Assembly: GCF_030486405.1 (NCBI RefSeq)
Contig: NZ_CP129613.1
Span: forward strand, 6,424,667 to 6,488,666
DNA length: 64,000 nucleotides
Reading direction: 5' to 3'
Source of the DNA: Mycolicibacterium sp. HK-90
Lineage (GTDB): Bacteria; Actinomycetota; Actinomycetes; Mycobacteriales; Mycobacteriaceae
The first letter of the stretch is position 1; every line of letters starts with the position of its first letter. The notes under the pieces were generated by a model. That model worked only from the letters and a program-made list of their open reading frames with translations. It had not been told where the DNA came from and ran no database searches. Shown here one piece after another: positions 33,654 through 43,866 of the stretch. Position numbers and translations under genes: made by a program.

Positions 33654-36559
33654 TAGACGACGAGGTTGACCAGCCGGCCCGGCACCACGATGACCTTCTT
33701 CGGCGTGGCGCCGTCCAGGAAGGCCTGCACCTTCTCGTCGGCCAGCGCCGCGGCTTCGAGCCCGGCCCGGTCCAAATCGGCGGCCACCGTGATCTTGCCG
33801 CGGACCTTGCCGTTGACCTGGACCGGGAACTCGATCGTGTCATCGACGAGGTACTGCGGATCAGCCACCGGGAACGGTCCGTGCGCCAGTGACGTGTCGT
33901 GGCCCAACCGCTTCCACAACTCCTCCGCCAGGTGCGGTGCCAGCGGGGCGACCATCAGCACCAGAGGTTCGATCGCGGCGCGTGCCGACACCCCGGCCTT
34001 GGTCAGGTGGTTGGTGTATTCGATCAGCTTGGCCGCCGCGGTGTTGTTGCGGAGCGCCGCATAGTCTTCGGTCACCCCGGCGATGGTGCGGTGCAGGATC
34101 TTCAGGGTGTCGGTATCGAGCGCCTCGTGTGCGGCGACATCGGTTGCCCCGGTCTCCTCATCGACCACCGCGCGCCACACCCGCTGCAGGAACCGGTGCG
34201 CACCGACGACGTCCTTGGTGGCCCACGGGCGCGACGCCTCCAGCGGGCCCATCGACATCTCGTAGACGCGCAGGGTGTCCGCGCCGTACTCGTCGCAGAT
34301 CTCGTCGGGGGACACGGAGTTCTTCAGGCTCTTGCCGATCTTGCCGAACTCCTGGTTCACCTCGATCTCGCCATCAGGGCCCGGCCAGAAGAACTTGCCG
34401 TCGCGCTCGACGACTTCGGCGGCGGGCACGTAGCTGCCCCGGGCGTCGGTGTAGGCGAAGGCCTGGATGTAGCCCTGGTTGACCAGGCGGCGGTACGGCT
34501 CGCTCGAGCTGACGTGGCCGAGGTCGAACAGCACCTTGTGCCAGAAGCGGCAGTACAGCAGGTGCAGCACCGCATGCTCGACGCCGCCGACGTAGAGATC
34601 CACACCTCCCGGATCGTCCGGCCCGTGCTCGGCCGGCCGCGGACCCATCCAGTAGGCCTCGTTCTCCTTGGCGCACAGCTCTTCCGAGTTGTGCGGGTCG
34701 GTGTAACGCAGCTCGTACCAGGAGCTGGCCGCCCACTGCGGCATCACGTTGGTGTCGCGCGTGTATTCCTGCAGCCCGTCACCGAGATCCAGTTCGACAT
34801 GCACCCATTCGGTGGCCTTGCCCAACGGGGGCGACGGCTCGCTGTCGGCGTCGTCCGGGTCGAACGACACCGGCGAATAGTCGGGGACATCCGGAAGTTC
34901 GACGGGCAGAGCCGATTCCGGCAGCGGGTGAGCGCGGCCGGAGGCGTCGTAGACGATCGGGAACGGTTCACCCCAGTACCGCTGCCGGGCGAACAACCAG
35001 TCCCGCAGCTTGTACTCGATGCGGGCGCGGCCGCGGCCGTCGGCCTCCAGGTGTTCGATGACGGTCGCCTTCGCGTCGGCCACCGAAAGCCCGTCGAGGT
35101 AACCCGAGTTCACCATGGTGCCGTCGCCGTTGTACGCCGACACCGAGATGTCGCCACCCGCAACCACTTCGACGATGGGCAGGCCGAACTCCGTAGCGAA
35201 GTCCCAGTCCCGCTGGTCACCGCCGGGCACCGCCATGATCGCCCCGGTGCCGTAACCGGCCAGCACGTAGTCGGCGATGAAGATCGGAACCTGCGAACCG
35301 TTGACCGGATTGGTGGCGTAGGCGCCGAGGAACACACCGGTCTTGGTCTTGTTCTCCTGACGCTCCAGATCAGACTTCGCGGCGATCCCGGCCCGGTAGG
35401 CGGCGACGGCTTCGGCCGGGGTGGCCGCGCCGAACGTCCAGCGCGAATCGGTGCCCTCGGGCCAGGCGTCGGCCACCAGCGCGTCCACCAGATCGTGCTC
35501 GGGCGCCAGCACCAGATAGGTGGCACCGAACAGGGTGTCCGGCCGGGTGGTGAACACCTCGACATCGCCCGCGGCGGTGCCGAATTCCACCGAGGCACCG
35601 GTGGACCGGCCGATCCAGTTGCGCTGCATGGCCTTTACCTTGTCCGGCCAGTCCAGCAATTCCAGATCGTCGAGCAGCCGGTCCGAGTAGGCGGTGATGC
35701 GCATCATCCACTGCCGCAAGCGCTTCCGGAACACCGGGAAATTGCCGCGGTCGCTGCGGCCGTCGGCGGTGACCTCTTCGTTGGCCAGCACCGTGCCCAG
35801 CCCCGGGCACCAGTTCACCATCGAGTCCGCCCGGTACACCAGCCGGTGGCCGTCGATCACATCGGCCCGTTCGTCGGCCGACAGCTCGGCCCAGGCCCGT
35901 CCGTCATCGAGAGTGCGTGCACCGGACTCGAATTCGGCCACCAGCTCGGCTATGGGCCGGGCTTTCTTCGCGGCCGTGTCGAACCAGGCGTTGTAGATCT
36001 GCAGGAAGATCCACTGGGTCCACTTGTAGAAGTCGACGTCCGTGGTGGCGAAACTGCGCCGCGAGTCATGGCCCAGGCCGAGCCGGCCCAACTGCCGGCG
36101 GAAGTTGACGATGTTGGCCTCGGTGCGGACCCGCGGGTGGGTCCCGGTCTGCACGGCGTACTGCTCGGCGGGCAGGCCGAAGGCGTCGAAGCCGAGGGCA
36201 TGGAGCACATTGCGACCGGTCATCCGGTAGTACCGGGCATAGACGTCGGTGGCGATGTAGCCCAGCGGGTGCCCGACATGCAGGCCGTCGCCGGACGGGT
36301 ACGGGAACATGTCCTGCACGAACATCTTGTCGGCGGGCACCGGCGAGCCGTCCTGCGGTGCCAGTGAGCCCACCGGATTGGCCACATTGAACGTTCCCAG
36401 CTCCTGCCACTGCTCCTGCCAGGCCCTCTCGATCTGGCCCGCGAGGTCGGCGTTGTAACGGTGCTGCGGGGTCTCTTCCGCACGCGAGGAGGACAGTTCA
36501 GCTGCCGCCCCGTCGGAGCCGGATCGCCCTGACTGGGAGGTGGTGGCGCGTTCGATCAC
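33653..36559 (-). CDS. leuS: leucyl-tRNA synthetase
   Basis: The 968-residue class I synthetase charges tRNA-Leu. The HIGH motif appears as [16 protein letters not shown] (about 90-105), the CP1 editing domain occupies roughly 260-430 ([20 protein letters not shown]), the leucine-specific insert follows, and the KMSKS loop is the mycobacterial variant GKIGKSLKN. The C-terminus ends with the anticodon-binding and editing-assisting domain. The GTG start at 36559 has TACCCT seven bases upstream, again a leaderless layout, and gives an N-terminal extension of about 30 disordered residues. Confidence 0.97.
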   Translation of the reverse strand: MIERATTSQSGRSGSDGAAAELSSSRAEETPQHRYNADLAGQIERAWQEQWQELGTFNVANPVGSLAPQDGSPVPADKMFVQDMFPYPSGDGLHVGHPLGYIATDVYARYYRMTGRNVLHALGFDAFGLPAEQYAVQTGTHPRVRTEANIVNFRRQLGRLGLGHDSRRSFATTDVDFYKWTQWIFLQIYNAWFDTAAKKARPIAELVAEFESGARTLDDGRAWAELSADERADVIDGHRLVYRADSMVNWCPGLGTVLANEEVTADGRSDRGNFPVFRKRLRQWMMRITAYSDRLLDDLELLDWPDKVKAMQRNWIGRSTGASVEFGTAAGDVEVFTTRPDTLFGATYLVLAPEHDLVDALVADAWPEGTDSRWTFGAATPAEAVAAYRAGIAAKSDLERQENKTKTGVFLGAYATNPVNGSQVPIFIADYVLAGYGTGAIMAVPGGDQRDWDFATEFGLPIVEVVAGGDISVSAYNGDGTMVNSGYLDGLSVADAKATVIEHLEADGRGRARIEYKLRDWLFARQRYWGEPFPIVYDASGRAHPLPESALPVELPDVPDYSPVSFDPDDADSEPSPPLGKATEWVHVELDLGDGLQEYTRDTNVMPQWAASSWYELRYTDPHNSEELCAKENEAYWMGPRPAEHGPDDPGGVDLYVGGVEHAVLHLLYCRFWHKVLFDLGHVSSSEPYRRLVNQGYIQAFAYTDARGSYVPAAEVVERDGKFFWPGPDGEIEVNQEFGKIGKSLKNSVSPDEICDEYGADTLRVYEMSMGPLEASRPWATKDVVGAHRFLQRVWRAVVDEETGATDVAAHEALDTDTLKILHRTIAGVTEDYAALRNNTAAAKLIEYTNHLTKAGVSARAAIEPLVLMVAPLAPHLAEELWKRLGHDTSLAHGPFPVADPQYLVDDTIEFPVQVNGKVRGKITVAADLDRAGLEAAALADEKVQAFLDGATPKKVIVVPGRLVNLVV

Positions 36560-36566
36560 GCCGTTC

Positions 36567-36572
36567 AGGGTA
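36567..36572 (-). promoter_or_regulatory. -10 hexamer TACCCT of leuS
   Basis: It ends seven bases before the GTG at 36559 and supports both the start choice and a leaderless leuS mRNA. Confidence 0.45.
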
Positions 36573-36768
36573 TAAGGCCACGGTTTGGGCAGCTCACCAC
36601 CCGTCTTCCGCCTCCGTTGGCCACGGCTTGGTATCGGTTGCGTCGCGGCACAGTCAGAGGTTGATTCCAGGTCGATTGAGTTGCTGGTGGCGGGCGGTGT
36701 GCCGTGGATAGTCTCGGCCCCTAGTGGAAGTCGCCTGGTGAAGGCACGGTTTGCGGAGGGAACGAGTG

Positions 36769-37668
36769 ATGATCGAGTTGGCCCGCCAGTGGCGGGTGCT
36801 GGCAGCGGGCGCAGCCGTCGGCGTGGCCGGGGTTGTCGGTTTCGCCGGTCAGACCGCCTCGGCCGAACCCCTGGTCCCGGCGCCCGTCGTCCCCGGCCCG
36901 GTGACGGTGACCCAGACGGTCACGGTCGCCCCCGCCGCGGCACCCGCAGCGCCCCTGGCACCGGCCGCCCCCGCCCCTGCCGTCCCGGGCGCGGCCAACC
37001 CCGCACCGGCGGTCGCGGCACCGGCACCAGTGGCCCGGACCATCACCCCCGCCTCCTCGGGCACGCTCGCCGAGTTCTTCAAGAGCAAGGGCGTCAAGAT
37101 GGAGCCCCAGCTCAGCCACGACTTCAAGGCGCTGAGCATCGTGCTGCCGCTGCCTTCGGGGTGGACCAAGGTGCCCGATCCCAATGTGCCTGACGCGTTC
37201 GCGGTGATCGCCGACCGCTCCAGCTCCGACCTCTACACCCCCAACGCACAGGTGGTGGTCTACAAGCTCGTCGGCAGTTTCGACCCGGTGGAAGCCATCA
37301 GCCACGGTTACGTCGACAGCCTGCAGTCGCAGAACTGGCGCACCACCGACATGACCATGGGCGACTTCAACGGATTCCCGTCGGCGTTCATCGAAGGTAG
37401 CTACCTGTCCGGCAGCCAGATGCTGAACACGTCTCGCCGGCACATCCTGGCCACCACGGGATCCGACCATTACCTGGTGTCGCTGTCGGTGAACTCGTCG
37501 GCCGCGAACCAGGGGATTTCAGCGGCTGCCGACGCCGCCGACGCGATCGTGTCTGGGTTCAAGGTCAGTGCGCCCGCTCCGGCCGCTCCCCCGCCGCCAG
37601 CTACCCCGGCCCCGGCCGCACCGGCCCCGGCAGCGGGTTTGCCCCAGCTCCTGGGCCTGCAGGGCTGA
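36769..37668 (+). CDS. mtc28: secreted proline-rich antigen Mtc28 (LpqN-like domain)
   Basis: The 299-residue protein starts [32 protein letters not shown], a Sec signal like that of Mtc28 (Rv0040c). A Pro/Ala-rich region covers about 30-95. The folded part ([51 protein letters not shown]...) is the LpqN/LpqT-type domain, then a second P/A-rich tail. GGAGGG at 36755 gives eight-base spacing to this ATG. It is divergent from leuS, as in H37Rv. Members are abundant secreted antigens with uncertain molecular function; LpqN-type domains have been linked to envelope biogenesis. Confidence 0.9.
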   Translation: MIELARQWRVLAAGAAVGVAGVVGFAGQTASAEPLVPAPVVPGPVTVTQTVTVAPAAAPAAPLAPAAPAPAVPGAANPAPAVAAPAPVARTITPASSGTLAEFFKSKGVKMEPQLSHDFKALSIVLPLPSGWTKVPDPNVPDAFAVIADRSSSDLYTPNAQVVVYKLVGSFDPVEAISHGYVDSLQSQNWRTTDMTMGDFNGFPSAFIEGSYLSGSQMLNTSRRHILATTGSDHYLVSLSVNSSAANQGISAAADAADAIVSGFKVSAPAPAAPPPPATPAPAAPAPAAGLPQLLGLQG

Positions 37669-37713
37669 GCCACCGGGACCCGGCCCGAGCTCGCAACTTC
37701 GGTCGCCGCCTCG

Positions 37714-37719
37714 TATTGT
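37714..37719 (+). promoter_or_regulatory. -10 hexamer TATTGT of the small membrane-protein gene
   Basis: It ends seven bases before the ATG at 37727, so this gene probably has its own leaderless transcript rather than reading on from mtc28. Confidence 0.45.
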
Positions 37720-37726
37720 GTGGCCC

Positions 37727-38080
37727 ATGCTGATCGCCGCGCTGCTGTGTTTGAGCGCCGCCGTCATCGTCGGCGTGTTCGGGCTGTGGTTGTTGACCAG
37801 ACCTCGCACCGGTGATCCCGTGCGCTCCGTGTTGAGGGCCGTGGCCCCCACCCAACTGGCGGCCGCGGTGATGCTGGCCGCCGGCGGTGCCGCGGCCCTG
37901 GCCGCCGCACCGCATACCGGCCTGATGGTCGTCATGGTGTGCATCATCGGAGCGGTGGCCACGGTGGCCACGGGATGCTGGCAGAGCGCCAAGGCCGTCG
38001 CGGCCGCCGAGGCCTCCACCGCCGCCTCGGGTGCGGGCTGCGCCGGCTCGTGCGCCAGTTGCACGTTGTCCTGCAAGTGA
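37727..38080 (+). CDS. small membrane protein with Cys-rich tail (Rv0039c-like)
   Basis: The 117-residue protein has three hydrophobic segments (about 1-23, 42-62, 65-85) and a short C-terminal tail with four Cys (GCAGSCASCTLSCK) in CxxxCxxCxxxC spacing. The tail could bind a metal or be lipid- or disulfide-modified. It corresponds to H37Rv Rv0039c. Function is unknown. Confidence 0.8.
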   Translation: MLIAALLCLSAAVIVGVFGLWLLTRPRTGDPVRSVLRAVAPTQLAAAVMLAAGGAAALAAAPHTGLMVVMVCIIGAVATVATGCWQSAKAVAAAEASTAASGAGCAGSCASCTLSCK

Positions 38081-38100
38081 CGGAGTGCAGGTAATTCCGG

Positions 38101-38706
38101 CTAGTTGCGGCTGACGTCGATCGGGTGGGTCGCCAACATCGACATCGGCAGCGGCTGACGGCGCAACACGCGTCCCCAGAGATCGGTCCGGGGCTCGGTC
38201 AGCACGTCCGAGGGAAGCGCCGAGAGCACGATCCAGTCGTCGCGCTCGATCTCGCCGTCCAGCTGACCGATGGTCCAGCCCGAGTACCCGGCGAAGATCC
38301 GCACCCCCTCGATGGCCGGAGCCAGGACGTCCGGATCGGCGTCGAGATCGACCATCACCACCCGGCCCTGCACGTGCCGCAGCCCGGGCACCCCGTCGGC
38401 CTGCACGCCGACCCGCAGGGTCGCCAGGCACAGCGCCGAGTCCCGCTTGACCGGACCGCCGATGAACATGGTCTTGGGTTTGGTGGTGAGCTTCGCCCAC
38501 TGCGGCAGCACGTTGTAGACCGCTGTCTCGCTGGGCCGGTTCAACACCACACCGAGGGTTCCGCCGGCATTGTGCTCGACGATGTAGATGACGCTGCGCC
38601 GGAACGTCGGCTCCAGCAGATCGGTATTGGCCAGCAACAGCGTGCCCGGCCGTACCCGGTGCGCCGCAGGCGCGACGAAATCCTCCGGATCTTCTGACTG
38701 CGCCAC
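38101..38706 (-). CDS. YqgE/AlgH family protein (Rv0038-like)
   Basis: The 201-residue protein has the UPF0301/YqgE fold: [86 protein letters not shown]. The GTG at 38706 gives the N-terminus [15 protein letters not shown], matching the mycobacterial group. The biochemical function of YqgE is unresolved. It is convergent with the Rv0039c-like gene (20-base gap) and divergent from the MFS gene. Confidence 0.9.
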   Translation of the reverse strand: MAQSEDPEDFVAPAAHRVRPGTLLLANTDLLEPTFRRSVIYIVEHNAGGTLGVVLNRPSETAVYNVLPQWAKLTTKPKTMFIGGPVKRDSALCLATLRVGVQADGVPGLRHVQGRVVMVDLDADPDVLAPAIEGVRIFAGYSGWTIGQLDGEIERDDWIVLSALPSDVLTEPRTDLWGRVLRRQPLPMSMLATHPIDVSRN

Positions 38707-38803
38707 GCCTACATCATGGCACCGCGACCGCCGTGACGTGGCGAACAAGCCCGGGCGCGGTCGGATTTCGGCACAGCTTTGTAACTCGAGGGAGCTTTGT
38801 ACT

Positions 38804-40108
38804 GTGGATCGGGTGGTTCATGCTCGCGCGCTCCGTGCCCTCTGGCGCTCGTTGCGAGGTATGACCGAGTTCCGCCGGTTGCTGGAACTGCGCGCGGTCA
38901 GCCAGTTCGCCGATGGCCTATTCCAGGCCGGCCTGGCCGGCGCGATCCTGTTCAACCCCGAACGGCAGGCCGAGCCGTGGCAGATCGCCATGGCGTTCGC
39001 GGTGATGTTCCTGCCGTACTCGGTGCTCGGCCCGTTCGCCGGGGCCCTGCTCGACCGTTGGGACCGGCGCCTGGTGCTCATCGGTGCCAACGCGGGTCGG
39101 CTGCTGGTCGTGTTCCTGGTGGCCGCACTGCTGGCCTTCGGCGTCGGCGACGTGCCGATCCTGTGCTGTGCCCTGATCGTCAACGGGTTCACCCGGTTCG
39201 TCTCGTCGGGTCTGTCGGCCTCGCTGCCCGACGTGGTGCCCCGCGATCGCGTGGTGACGATGAACTCGGTGGCCACCGCGGTCGGCGCGCTGTCAGCGTT
39301 TCTCGGTGCGGACTTCATGCTGGTGCCGCGCAAGCTGTTCGGGGCCGACGACGCCGGCGCCGCCGTGGTCATGGTCATGGTCGCAGTCCCGGTCACGCTG
39401 GCGTTGTGGTTGTCGGTGCGGTTCGGCGAGCACGTGCTGGGCCCGCACGAGAGCAAGCGCTCGATCCACGGGTCGGTGGCCTATGCGGTTGCCACCGGCT
39501 GGGTGCACGGAGCCCGCACCGTGCTCGCGGTGCCGCCCGTCGCGGGCACCCTGGCCGGTCTGGCCGCCCACCGCATGGCCTTCGGCATCAATTCCCTGCT
39601 GGTGCTGGTGATCGTGCGGCACACCGACAACCCCGACGTCACCGGGCTGGGCCTGGGCAGCGCCGTGCTGTTCATGGCCGCCGGCGGCACCGGGCAGTTC
39701 ATCGCCACCGTCGCCGCCCCCGCGGTGATCGGCCGGTTCGGCCGCTATGCCACCGCCAACGGCGCGCTGGCCTTCGCGGCGGTCATCCAACTGGTGGCGA
39801 TCGGGCTGCACATCCCGGTGATGGTGACGTGCGGCCTGCTGCTCGGCGCGGCCGGTCAGCTGGTGAAGCTGTGCGCGGATTCGGCGATGCAGATCGACGT
39901 CGACGACGCCCTGCGCGGCCACGTGTTCACCGTGCAGGACGCGCTGTTCTGGATTTCGTTCGTCACGGCGATCGCGGCGGCGGCCGCGGTGATCCCCGCC
40001 GACGGACACTCGCCGGCCCTGGTCGCCGCCGGAGTGGTCGCCTACCTCGTCGGGCTCGGCCTGCACGCGACAGTGGCGTCCCCGAAGCGCACGGGACCCG
40101 CGGTCTAG
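38804..40108 (+). CDS. MFS transporter (Rv0037c-like)
   Basis: The 434-residue protein has about twelve hydrophobic segments. The N-terminus [33 protein letters not shown] is typical of this Rv0037c/EntS-like group of major facilitators, with the loop motif [13 protein letters not shown] after segment 2. GTG at 38804 is nine bases behind GAGGGAG; GTG at 38813 is the alternative. The cargo is unknown. It lies ten bases upstream of the TIGR03084 gene, which nevertheless has its own -10 hexamer inside the MFS stop region. Confidence 0.88.
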   Translation: MDRVVHARALRALWRSLRGMTEFRRLLELRAVSQFADGLFQAGLAGAILFNPERQAEPWQIAMAFAVMFLPYSVLGPFAGALLDRWDRRLVLIGANAGRLLVVFLVAALLAFGVGDVPILCCALIVNGFTRFVSSGLSASLPDVVPRDRVVTMNSVATAVGALSAFLGADFMLVPRKLFGADDAGAAVVMVMVAVPVTLALWLSVRFGEHVLGPHESKRSIHGSVAYAVATGWVHGARTVLAVPPVAGTLAGLAAHRMAFGINSLLVLVIVRHTDNPDVTGLGLGSAVLFMAAGGTGQFIATVAAPAVIGRFGRYATANGALAFAAVIQLVAIGLHIPVMVTCGLLLGAAGQLVKLCADSAMQIDVDDALRGHVFTVQDALFWISFVTAIAAAAAVIPADGHSPALVAAGVVAYLVGLGLHATVASPKRTGPAV

Positions 40109-40111
40109 GCT
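40106..40111 (+). promoter_or_regulatory. -10 hexamer TAGGCT of the TIGR03084 gene
   Basis: The hexamer overlaps the MFS stop codon (TAG) and ends seven bases before the ATG at 40119, predicting a leaderless start inside an otherwise operon-like pair. Confidence 0.5.
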
Positions 40112-40118
40112 GACCGCC

Positions 40119-40895
40119 ATGGTGAGCGCCGAGGCGATCGTGGCCGACCTGTCCGCCGAGAGTGACGAACTCGATGCGCTGGTGGCCGAGCTGCCACCCG
40201 AACGCTGGGCCACCGCCACCCCCGCCGAGGGCTGGACCATCGCCCACCAGATCGCCCACCTGCTGTGGACCGACCGGGTGTCGGTGATCGCGATCACCGA
40301 CCAATCCGGCTTCGACGCCGTTCTCGCCGAGGCGATGCAGAACCCGACCGGATTCGTCGATGCTGCCGCCGAGGCACTCGCGCTCACTCCCCCGGATCAA
40401 CTGTTGGCCGCCTGGCGCGAGACCCGGGCGAAATTGCACACCGAGTTGGTGAACGTGGCCGAGGGCCGCAAGCTGCCGTGGTTCGGCCCACCGATGAGCG
40501 CGTCGTCGATGGCCACTGCCCGCATGATGGAGACCTGGGCGCACGGCCTCGATGTGGCCGACGCGCTCGGCGTGCGCAGGGCCGCCACCGCCCGGCTCCG
40601 CTCGATCGCCCACATCGGGGTTCGCACAAGGGATTTCGCGTTCACTGTGCACGGTCTGACGCCACCGGCCGAGCCGTTCCGGGTCGAGTTGACCGCACCC
40701 GACGGCACGCTGTGGGAGTGGGGACCGCAGGAAGCCGAGCAGAAGGTGACGGGCTCGGCCGAAGACTTCTGCATGCTGGTGACCCAGCGCCGCGCACCGG
40801 CCGAACTTGAGGTGACCGCGCACGGCGACGACGCGGCCAAGTGGCTCACGATCGCGCAGGCCTTCGCCGGGCCGCCGGGGGCCGGCCGCGGCTGA
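40119..40895 (+). CDS. TIGR03084 / mycothiol maleylpyruvate isomerase-type metal-binding protein (Rv0036c-like)
   Basis: The 258-residue protein has the DinB/MDMPI four-helix N-terminal domain: [39 protein letters not shown], with the conserved His residues (IAHQIAHL, and [14 protein letters not shown]) that bind a divalent metal. The C-terminal half resembles the SCP2-like part used in mycothiol-dependent maleylpyruvate isomerases. A mycothiol-linked transfer or isomerase activity is inferred from family. It is the last gene of the Rv0036c-Rv0058-type block. Confidence 0.85.
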   Translation: MVSAEAIVADLSAESDELDALVAELPPERWATATPAEGWTIAHQIAHLLWTDRVSVIAITDQSGFDAVLAEAMQNPTGFVDAAAEALALTPPDQLLAAWRETRAKLHTELVNVAEGRKLPWFGPPMSASSMATARMMETWAHGLDVADALGVRRAATARLRSIAHIGVRTRDFAFTVHGLTPPAEPFRVELTAPDGTLWEWGPQEAEQKVTGSAEDFCMLVTQRRAPAELEVTAHGDDAAKWLTIAQAFAGPPGAGRG

Positions 40896-40961
40896 GCAGT
40901 CGGACGAGATTCGATCCTGCGGTCAGGGTGCGGAAGTTCGAGAGGCCCACGCCCGCACCGC

Positions 40962-41006
40962 AGGGTCAACGGTCACGACGCAGAGTCAACGGTCACGACG
41001 CAGAGT
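40962..41006. repeat. 20-bp tandem repeat, about 2.2 copies
   Basis: The unit AGAGTCAACGGTCACGACGC is repeated directly; the first copy has one difference (GG for AG near its start) and the third breaks off after AGAGTC. The second half runs into the last codons of the Asp-rich repeat protein. It lies at the junction of two syntenic blocks. Confidence 0.75.
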
Positions 41007-41484
41007 CGGCGCGGCCGTCCCCGTCGGTGTCGGTCAGTTTGAGGTCCCAATCCCCGTCCCCGTCCGTGTCGGCGTACGCCAGGTTCCCGGCCAGCGCCCG
41101 ATCCGCCAGACCGTTCCCGTCAACATCGAGCAACCGGTCATCGACCGCGCCGTCACCGTCGAAATCGATCACCGGCCCACCTGTCTGTTCGACCCCGTCC
41201 AAGCCGAACCACCGGATCTGTCCGGACCGATCCACACTCACCGCCCAGGTGCCCGAACCGTCGTCGGAGAAATAGCTTTCGGCCCGCCCGTCGTCATCGG
41301 CATCGAGCACCGCGCGCTCGGCGATACCGTCGCCGTCGAAATCGGCCATCACATCGTCGATCCGGCCGTCCCCGTCGACATCCAGGCCGAGACCGTCGAA
41401 GTGGCCGTCACCGTCCACATCCACATCGGGTGTCCCGGTGAAGATGGCCGCGGTCCCGTCGGGCTCACCCAGGCAATAGTCCAT
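40993..41484 (-). CDS. Asp/Gly repeat protein with eight DxDGDG-type calcium-loop motifs
   Basis: The 163-residue protein is almost wholly built of 13-16-residue units with the loop D-x-D-G-D/N-G-x-x-D/E: DVDGDGHFD, DVDGDGRID, DFDGDGIAE, DADDDGRAE, DFDGDGAVD, DVDGNGLAD, DTDGDGDWD and DTDGDGRAD. Each resembles one EF-hand, dockerin or thrombospondin type 3 calcium loop. A central spacer SGTWAVSVDRSGQIRWFGLDG divides the array four and four. There is no signal peptide or membrane segment. It starts 18 bases after pcnA on the same strand, so it is probably co-transcribed. Calcium binding is inferred from the loops; the role is unknown. Confidence 0.75.
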   Translation of the reverse strand: MDYCLGEPDGTAAIFTGTPDVDVDGDGHFDGLGLDVDGDGRIDDVMADFDGDGIAERAVLDADDDGRAESYFSDDGSGTWAVSVDRSGQIRWFGLDGVEQTGGPVIDFDGDGAVDDRLLDVDGNGLADRALAGNLAYADTDGDGDWDLKLTDTDGDGRADSAS

Positions 41485-41502
41485 GACTGATCAGACGCAC
41501 GA

Positions 41503-42966
41503 TCAGCTCCTGGCGTTCCACCATTTCAACAATTCGTCGATCGCCTGCTCCCGGGACAGCGGCCCGTGCTCGAGCCGCAGTTCCTTGAGGTGCTGCCAGG
41601 CCTGACCGATCACCGGGCCGGCCGGGATGCCGAGGATCTCCATGATCTCGTTGCCGTCGAGGTCCGGTCGGACGCGTTGCAGGTCCTCCTTGGCCGCCAG
41701 TTCGGCGATCCGGTTCTCCAGATCGTCGTAGTTGGCCTGCAGTCGCGCGGCCCGGCGCTTGTTGCGGGTGGTGCAGTCGGCGCGCACGAGCTTGTGCAGC
41801 CGGCTCAGCAGCGGACCGGCGTCGGTCACGTAGCGGCGCACCGCCGAATCGGTCCACTTGCCGGTGCCCTTGTCGTCGGCGTAGCCGTGGAACCGCAGAT
41901 GCAGATACACCAGCTGCGACACGTCGTCGACCATCTGCTTGGAGTACTTGAGCGCCCGCATGCGTTTGCGGGTCATCTTGGCGCCCACCACCTCGTGATG
42001 GTGGAAGCTCACCCCGCCGTCGGATTCGTGCTTGCGCGTGGCGGGCTTGCCGATGTCGTGCAGCAGGGCGGCCCAGCGCAACACCAGATCGGGAGGACTC
42101 GAGGGCTCCTCCAATTCAATGGCCTGGCGCAACACCGTCAGCGAATGCCAGTACACGTCCTTGTGCTGGTGGTGTTCGTCGATCGCCATCCGCATCTCGC
42201 CGACCTCGGGCAACACCACCTCGCCCAGCCCGGTCTGCACCATCAGATCGACACCGGCCACCGGATCGGCCCCCAGCAGCAGCTTGTCCAGTTCGGCGGC
42301 GACCCGCTCGACCGTGATGCGCTGCAGCTGCGGCGCCATCTCCAGCAGGGCCTCGAGCACCCGCGGGGCGACCCCGAAGCCGAGCTGCGAGACGAACCGG
42401 GCCGCGCGCAGCATCCGCAGCGGATCGTCGCCGAAGGACACCTCCGGCGCCGACGGCGTGTCGAGCATCTTGGCCTGGATCGCCGCCAAACCGCCCAGCG
42501 GATCATGGAATTCAGCTGGGCCGTCGGCCGTGATGCGTACCGCCATGGCGTTCACCGTGAAGTCGCGCCGCACCAGGTCGTCGTCGAGGTTGTCACCGAA
42601 CTCGACGGTCGGATTCCGCGACACCTGGTCATAGCTGTCGGCCCGGAAGGTGGTGATCTCCAGCCGGTCGGCTCCCTTGCCGACGCCGAGGGTGCCGAAC
42701 TGGATCCCGGTGTCCCACAGGGAGTCGGCCCACGGCCGCAGGAACTTCAGCATCTGCTCGGGCCGGGCATCGGTGGTGAAGTCCAGATCGCTGTGCTCGG
42801 TCAACCGGCCCAGCAGCGCGTCGCGCACGCTGCCACCCACCAGATACAGCTCGTGGCCCGCGGCAGCGAACACCGCGCCGAGCCCGCGCAGCACCTCGGC
42901 GCGGTGGTTCAGCGCGACCAGAGCGCCGGCCAGCAATTCGGCATCAGTAACAGCAGCGTCGGACAC
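41503..42966 (-). CDS. pcnA: CCA tRNA nucleotidyltransferase/poly(A) polymerase family protein
   Basis: The 487-residue class II nucleotidyltransferase adds or repairs the tRNA 3' CCA end. It has the head motif LYLVGGSVRDALLGRLTEHSDLDFTTDA (GGSxRD and catalytic DLD), RRDFTVNAMAV, an HD domain (WAALLHDIGKPATRK, HHEVVGAKMTRKRMRALK) and a C-terminal helical part. The GTG at 42966, eight bases after TAGGCT on this strand, gives VSDAAVTDAELLAGALVALN; the longer frame overlaps the divergent mutT4. It corresponds to H37Rv Rv3907c. Confidence 0.93.
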   Translation of the reverse strand: MSDAAVTDAELLAGALVALNHRAEVLRGLGAVFAAAGHELYLVGGSVRDALLGRLTEHSDLDFTTDARPEQMLKFLRPWADSLWDTGIQFGTLGVGKGADRLEITTFRADSYDQVSRNPTVEFGDNLDDDLVRRDFTVNAMAVRITADGPAEFHDPLGGLAAIQAKMLDTPSAPEVSFGDDPLRMLRAARFVSQLGFGVAPRVLEALLEMAPQLQRITVERVAAELDKLLLGADPVAGVDLMVQTGLGEVVLPEVGEMRMAIDEHHQHKDVYWHSLTVLRQAIELEEPSSPPDLVLRWAALLHDIGKPATRKHESDGGVSFHHHEVVGAKMTRKRMRALKYSKQMVDDVSQLVYLHLRFHGYADDKGTGKWTDSAVRRYVTDAGPLLSRLHKLVRADCTTRNKRRAARLQANYDDLENRIAELAAKEDLQRVRPDLDGNEIMEILGIPAGPVIGQAWQHLKELRLEHGPLSREQAIDELLKWWNARS

Positions 42967-43029
42967 GTTCGATGAGCCTAATGCTCGCGGTGTGGTCACA
43001 ACCGGCGAGTGCGGCAGGAGGCCAACCCC

Positions 43030-43866
43030 ATGGCAGCTACTATCGCTTGGGTGTCGGACGGCGAACAGGCCAAACCACGACGGCGCCGCAGTCGGCGTCG
43101 TGGCCGTCGTCGTGCACAACGGGCGGCCGGCCCGCCCGCCGGTGATCAGGGCAGCGATGCCGCACGTCACAACGGCGGTCCCAGCGAAACACCCGTCGCC
43201 GCGGAAGCTCCCTCGCCCACCCCGCGAGACCAGTCCAAGCAACGCAAGTCACGGCCGCGTCGCCCGCAGGAACGGCTGCGCACCGTGCACGAAACCTCGG
43301 CCGGCGGCCTCGTCATCGACGGAATCGACGGCCCCAAGGACACCCAGGTGGCGGCATTGATCGGACGCGTCGACCGGCGTGGGCGAATGCTGTGGTCACT
43401 GCCGAAGGGGCACATCGAACTCGGCGAGACGGCCGAGCAGACCGCGATCCGCGAGGTCGCCGAGGAAACCGGCATCCGCGGTGACGTGCTGGCCGCACTG
43501 GGCAGCATCGACTACTGGTTCGTCACCGAAGGCCGCCGCGTACACAAGACCGTGCATCACTACCTCATGCGCTTTCTGGGCGGGGAACTGTCCGACGACG
43601 ACGTCGAGGTGACCGAGGTCGCCTGGGTCCCGCTGCGGGAACTGCCGAGCCGGTTGGCCTACGCCGACGAACGCAAGCTCGCCGAGGTGGCCGGGGAACT
43701 CATCGACAAGCTGCACACCGACGGGCCGGGCGCGCTGCCGCCGCTGCCGCGCAGCGCACCCCGGCGGCGCCCGCAGACCCACTCGCACACCCGCAATCAC
43801 CGCCGCGACGAATCAGCCCAACCCCAGCCCCGCCGGCGCACGAACGGATGCGGACAGGGACCGTGA
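43030..43866 (+). CDS. mutT4: NUDIX hydrolase MutT4-like (Rv3908)
   Basis: The 278-residue protein has a basic Arg-rich head ([17 protein letters not shown]), then a NUDIX domain with the full box [22 protein letters not shown] (GX5EX7REUXEEXGU) and a basic disordered tail. AGGAGG lies nine bases before the ATG at 43030; the GTG at 43051 (MSDGEQAK), used by the H37Rv homologue in my memory, is an alternative. NUDIX enzymes hydrolyse nucleoside diphosphate derivatives; the substrate is not assigned. The 3' end overlaps the next gene. Confidence 0.9.
   Translation: MAATIAWVSDGEQAKPRRRRSRRRGRRRAQRAAGPPAGDQGSDAARHNGGPSETPVAAEAPSPTPRDQSKQRKSRPRRPQERLRTVHETSAGGLVIDGIDGPKDTQVAALIGRVDRRGRMLWSLPKGHIELGETAEQTAIREVAEETGIRGDVLAALGSIDYWFVTEGRRVHKTVHHYLMRFLGGELSDDDVEVTEVAWVPLRELPSRLAYADERKLAEVAGELIDKLHTDGPGALPPLPRSAPRRRPQTHSHTRNHRRDESAQPQPRRRTNGCGQGP

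Noticed and set aside
33899..36367. 822-codon plus-strand frame opposite leuS
   Set aside because: It lies wholly antisense to leuS, which has intact HIGH and KMSKS-type motifs, and has no recognisable domain.
41000..41460. GAC/GGC-rich periodic DNA as a possible minisatellite
   Set aside because: The periodicity follows the DxDGDG protein repeat with codon variation between units, so selection on protein is a better explanation.
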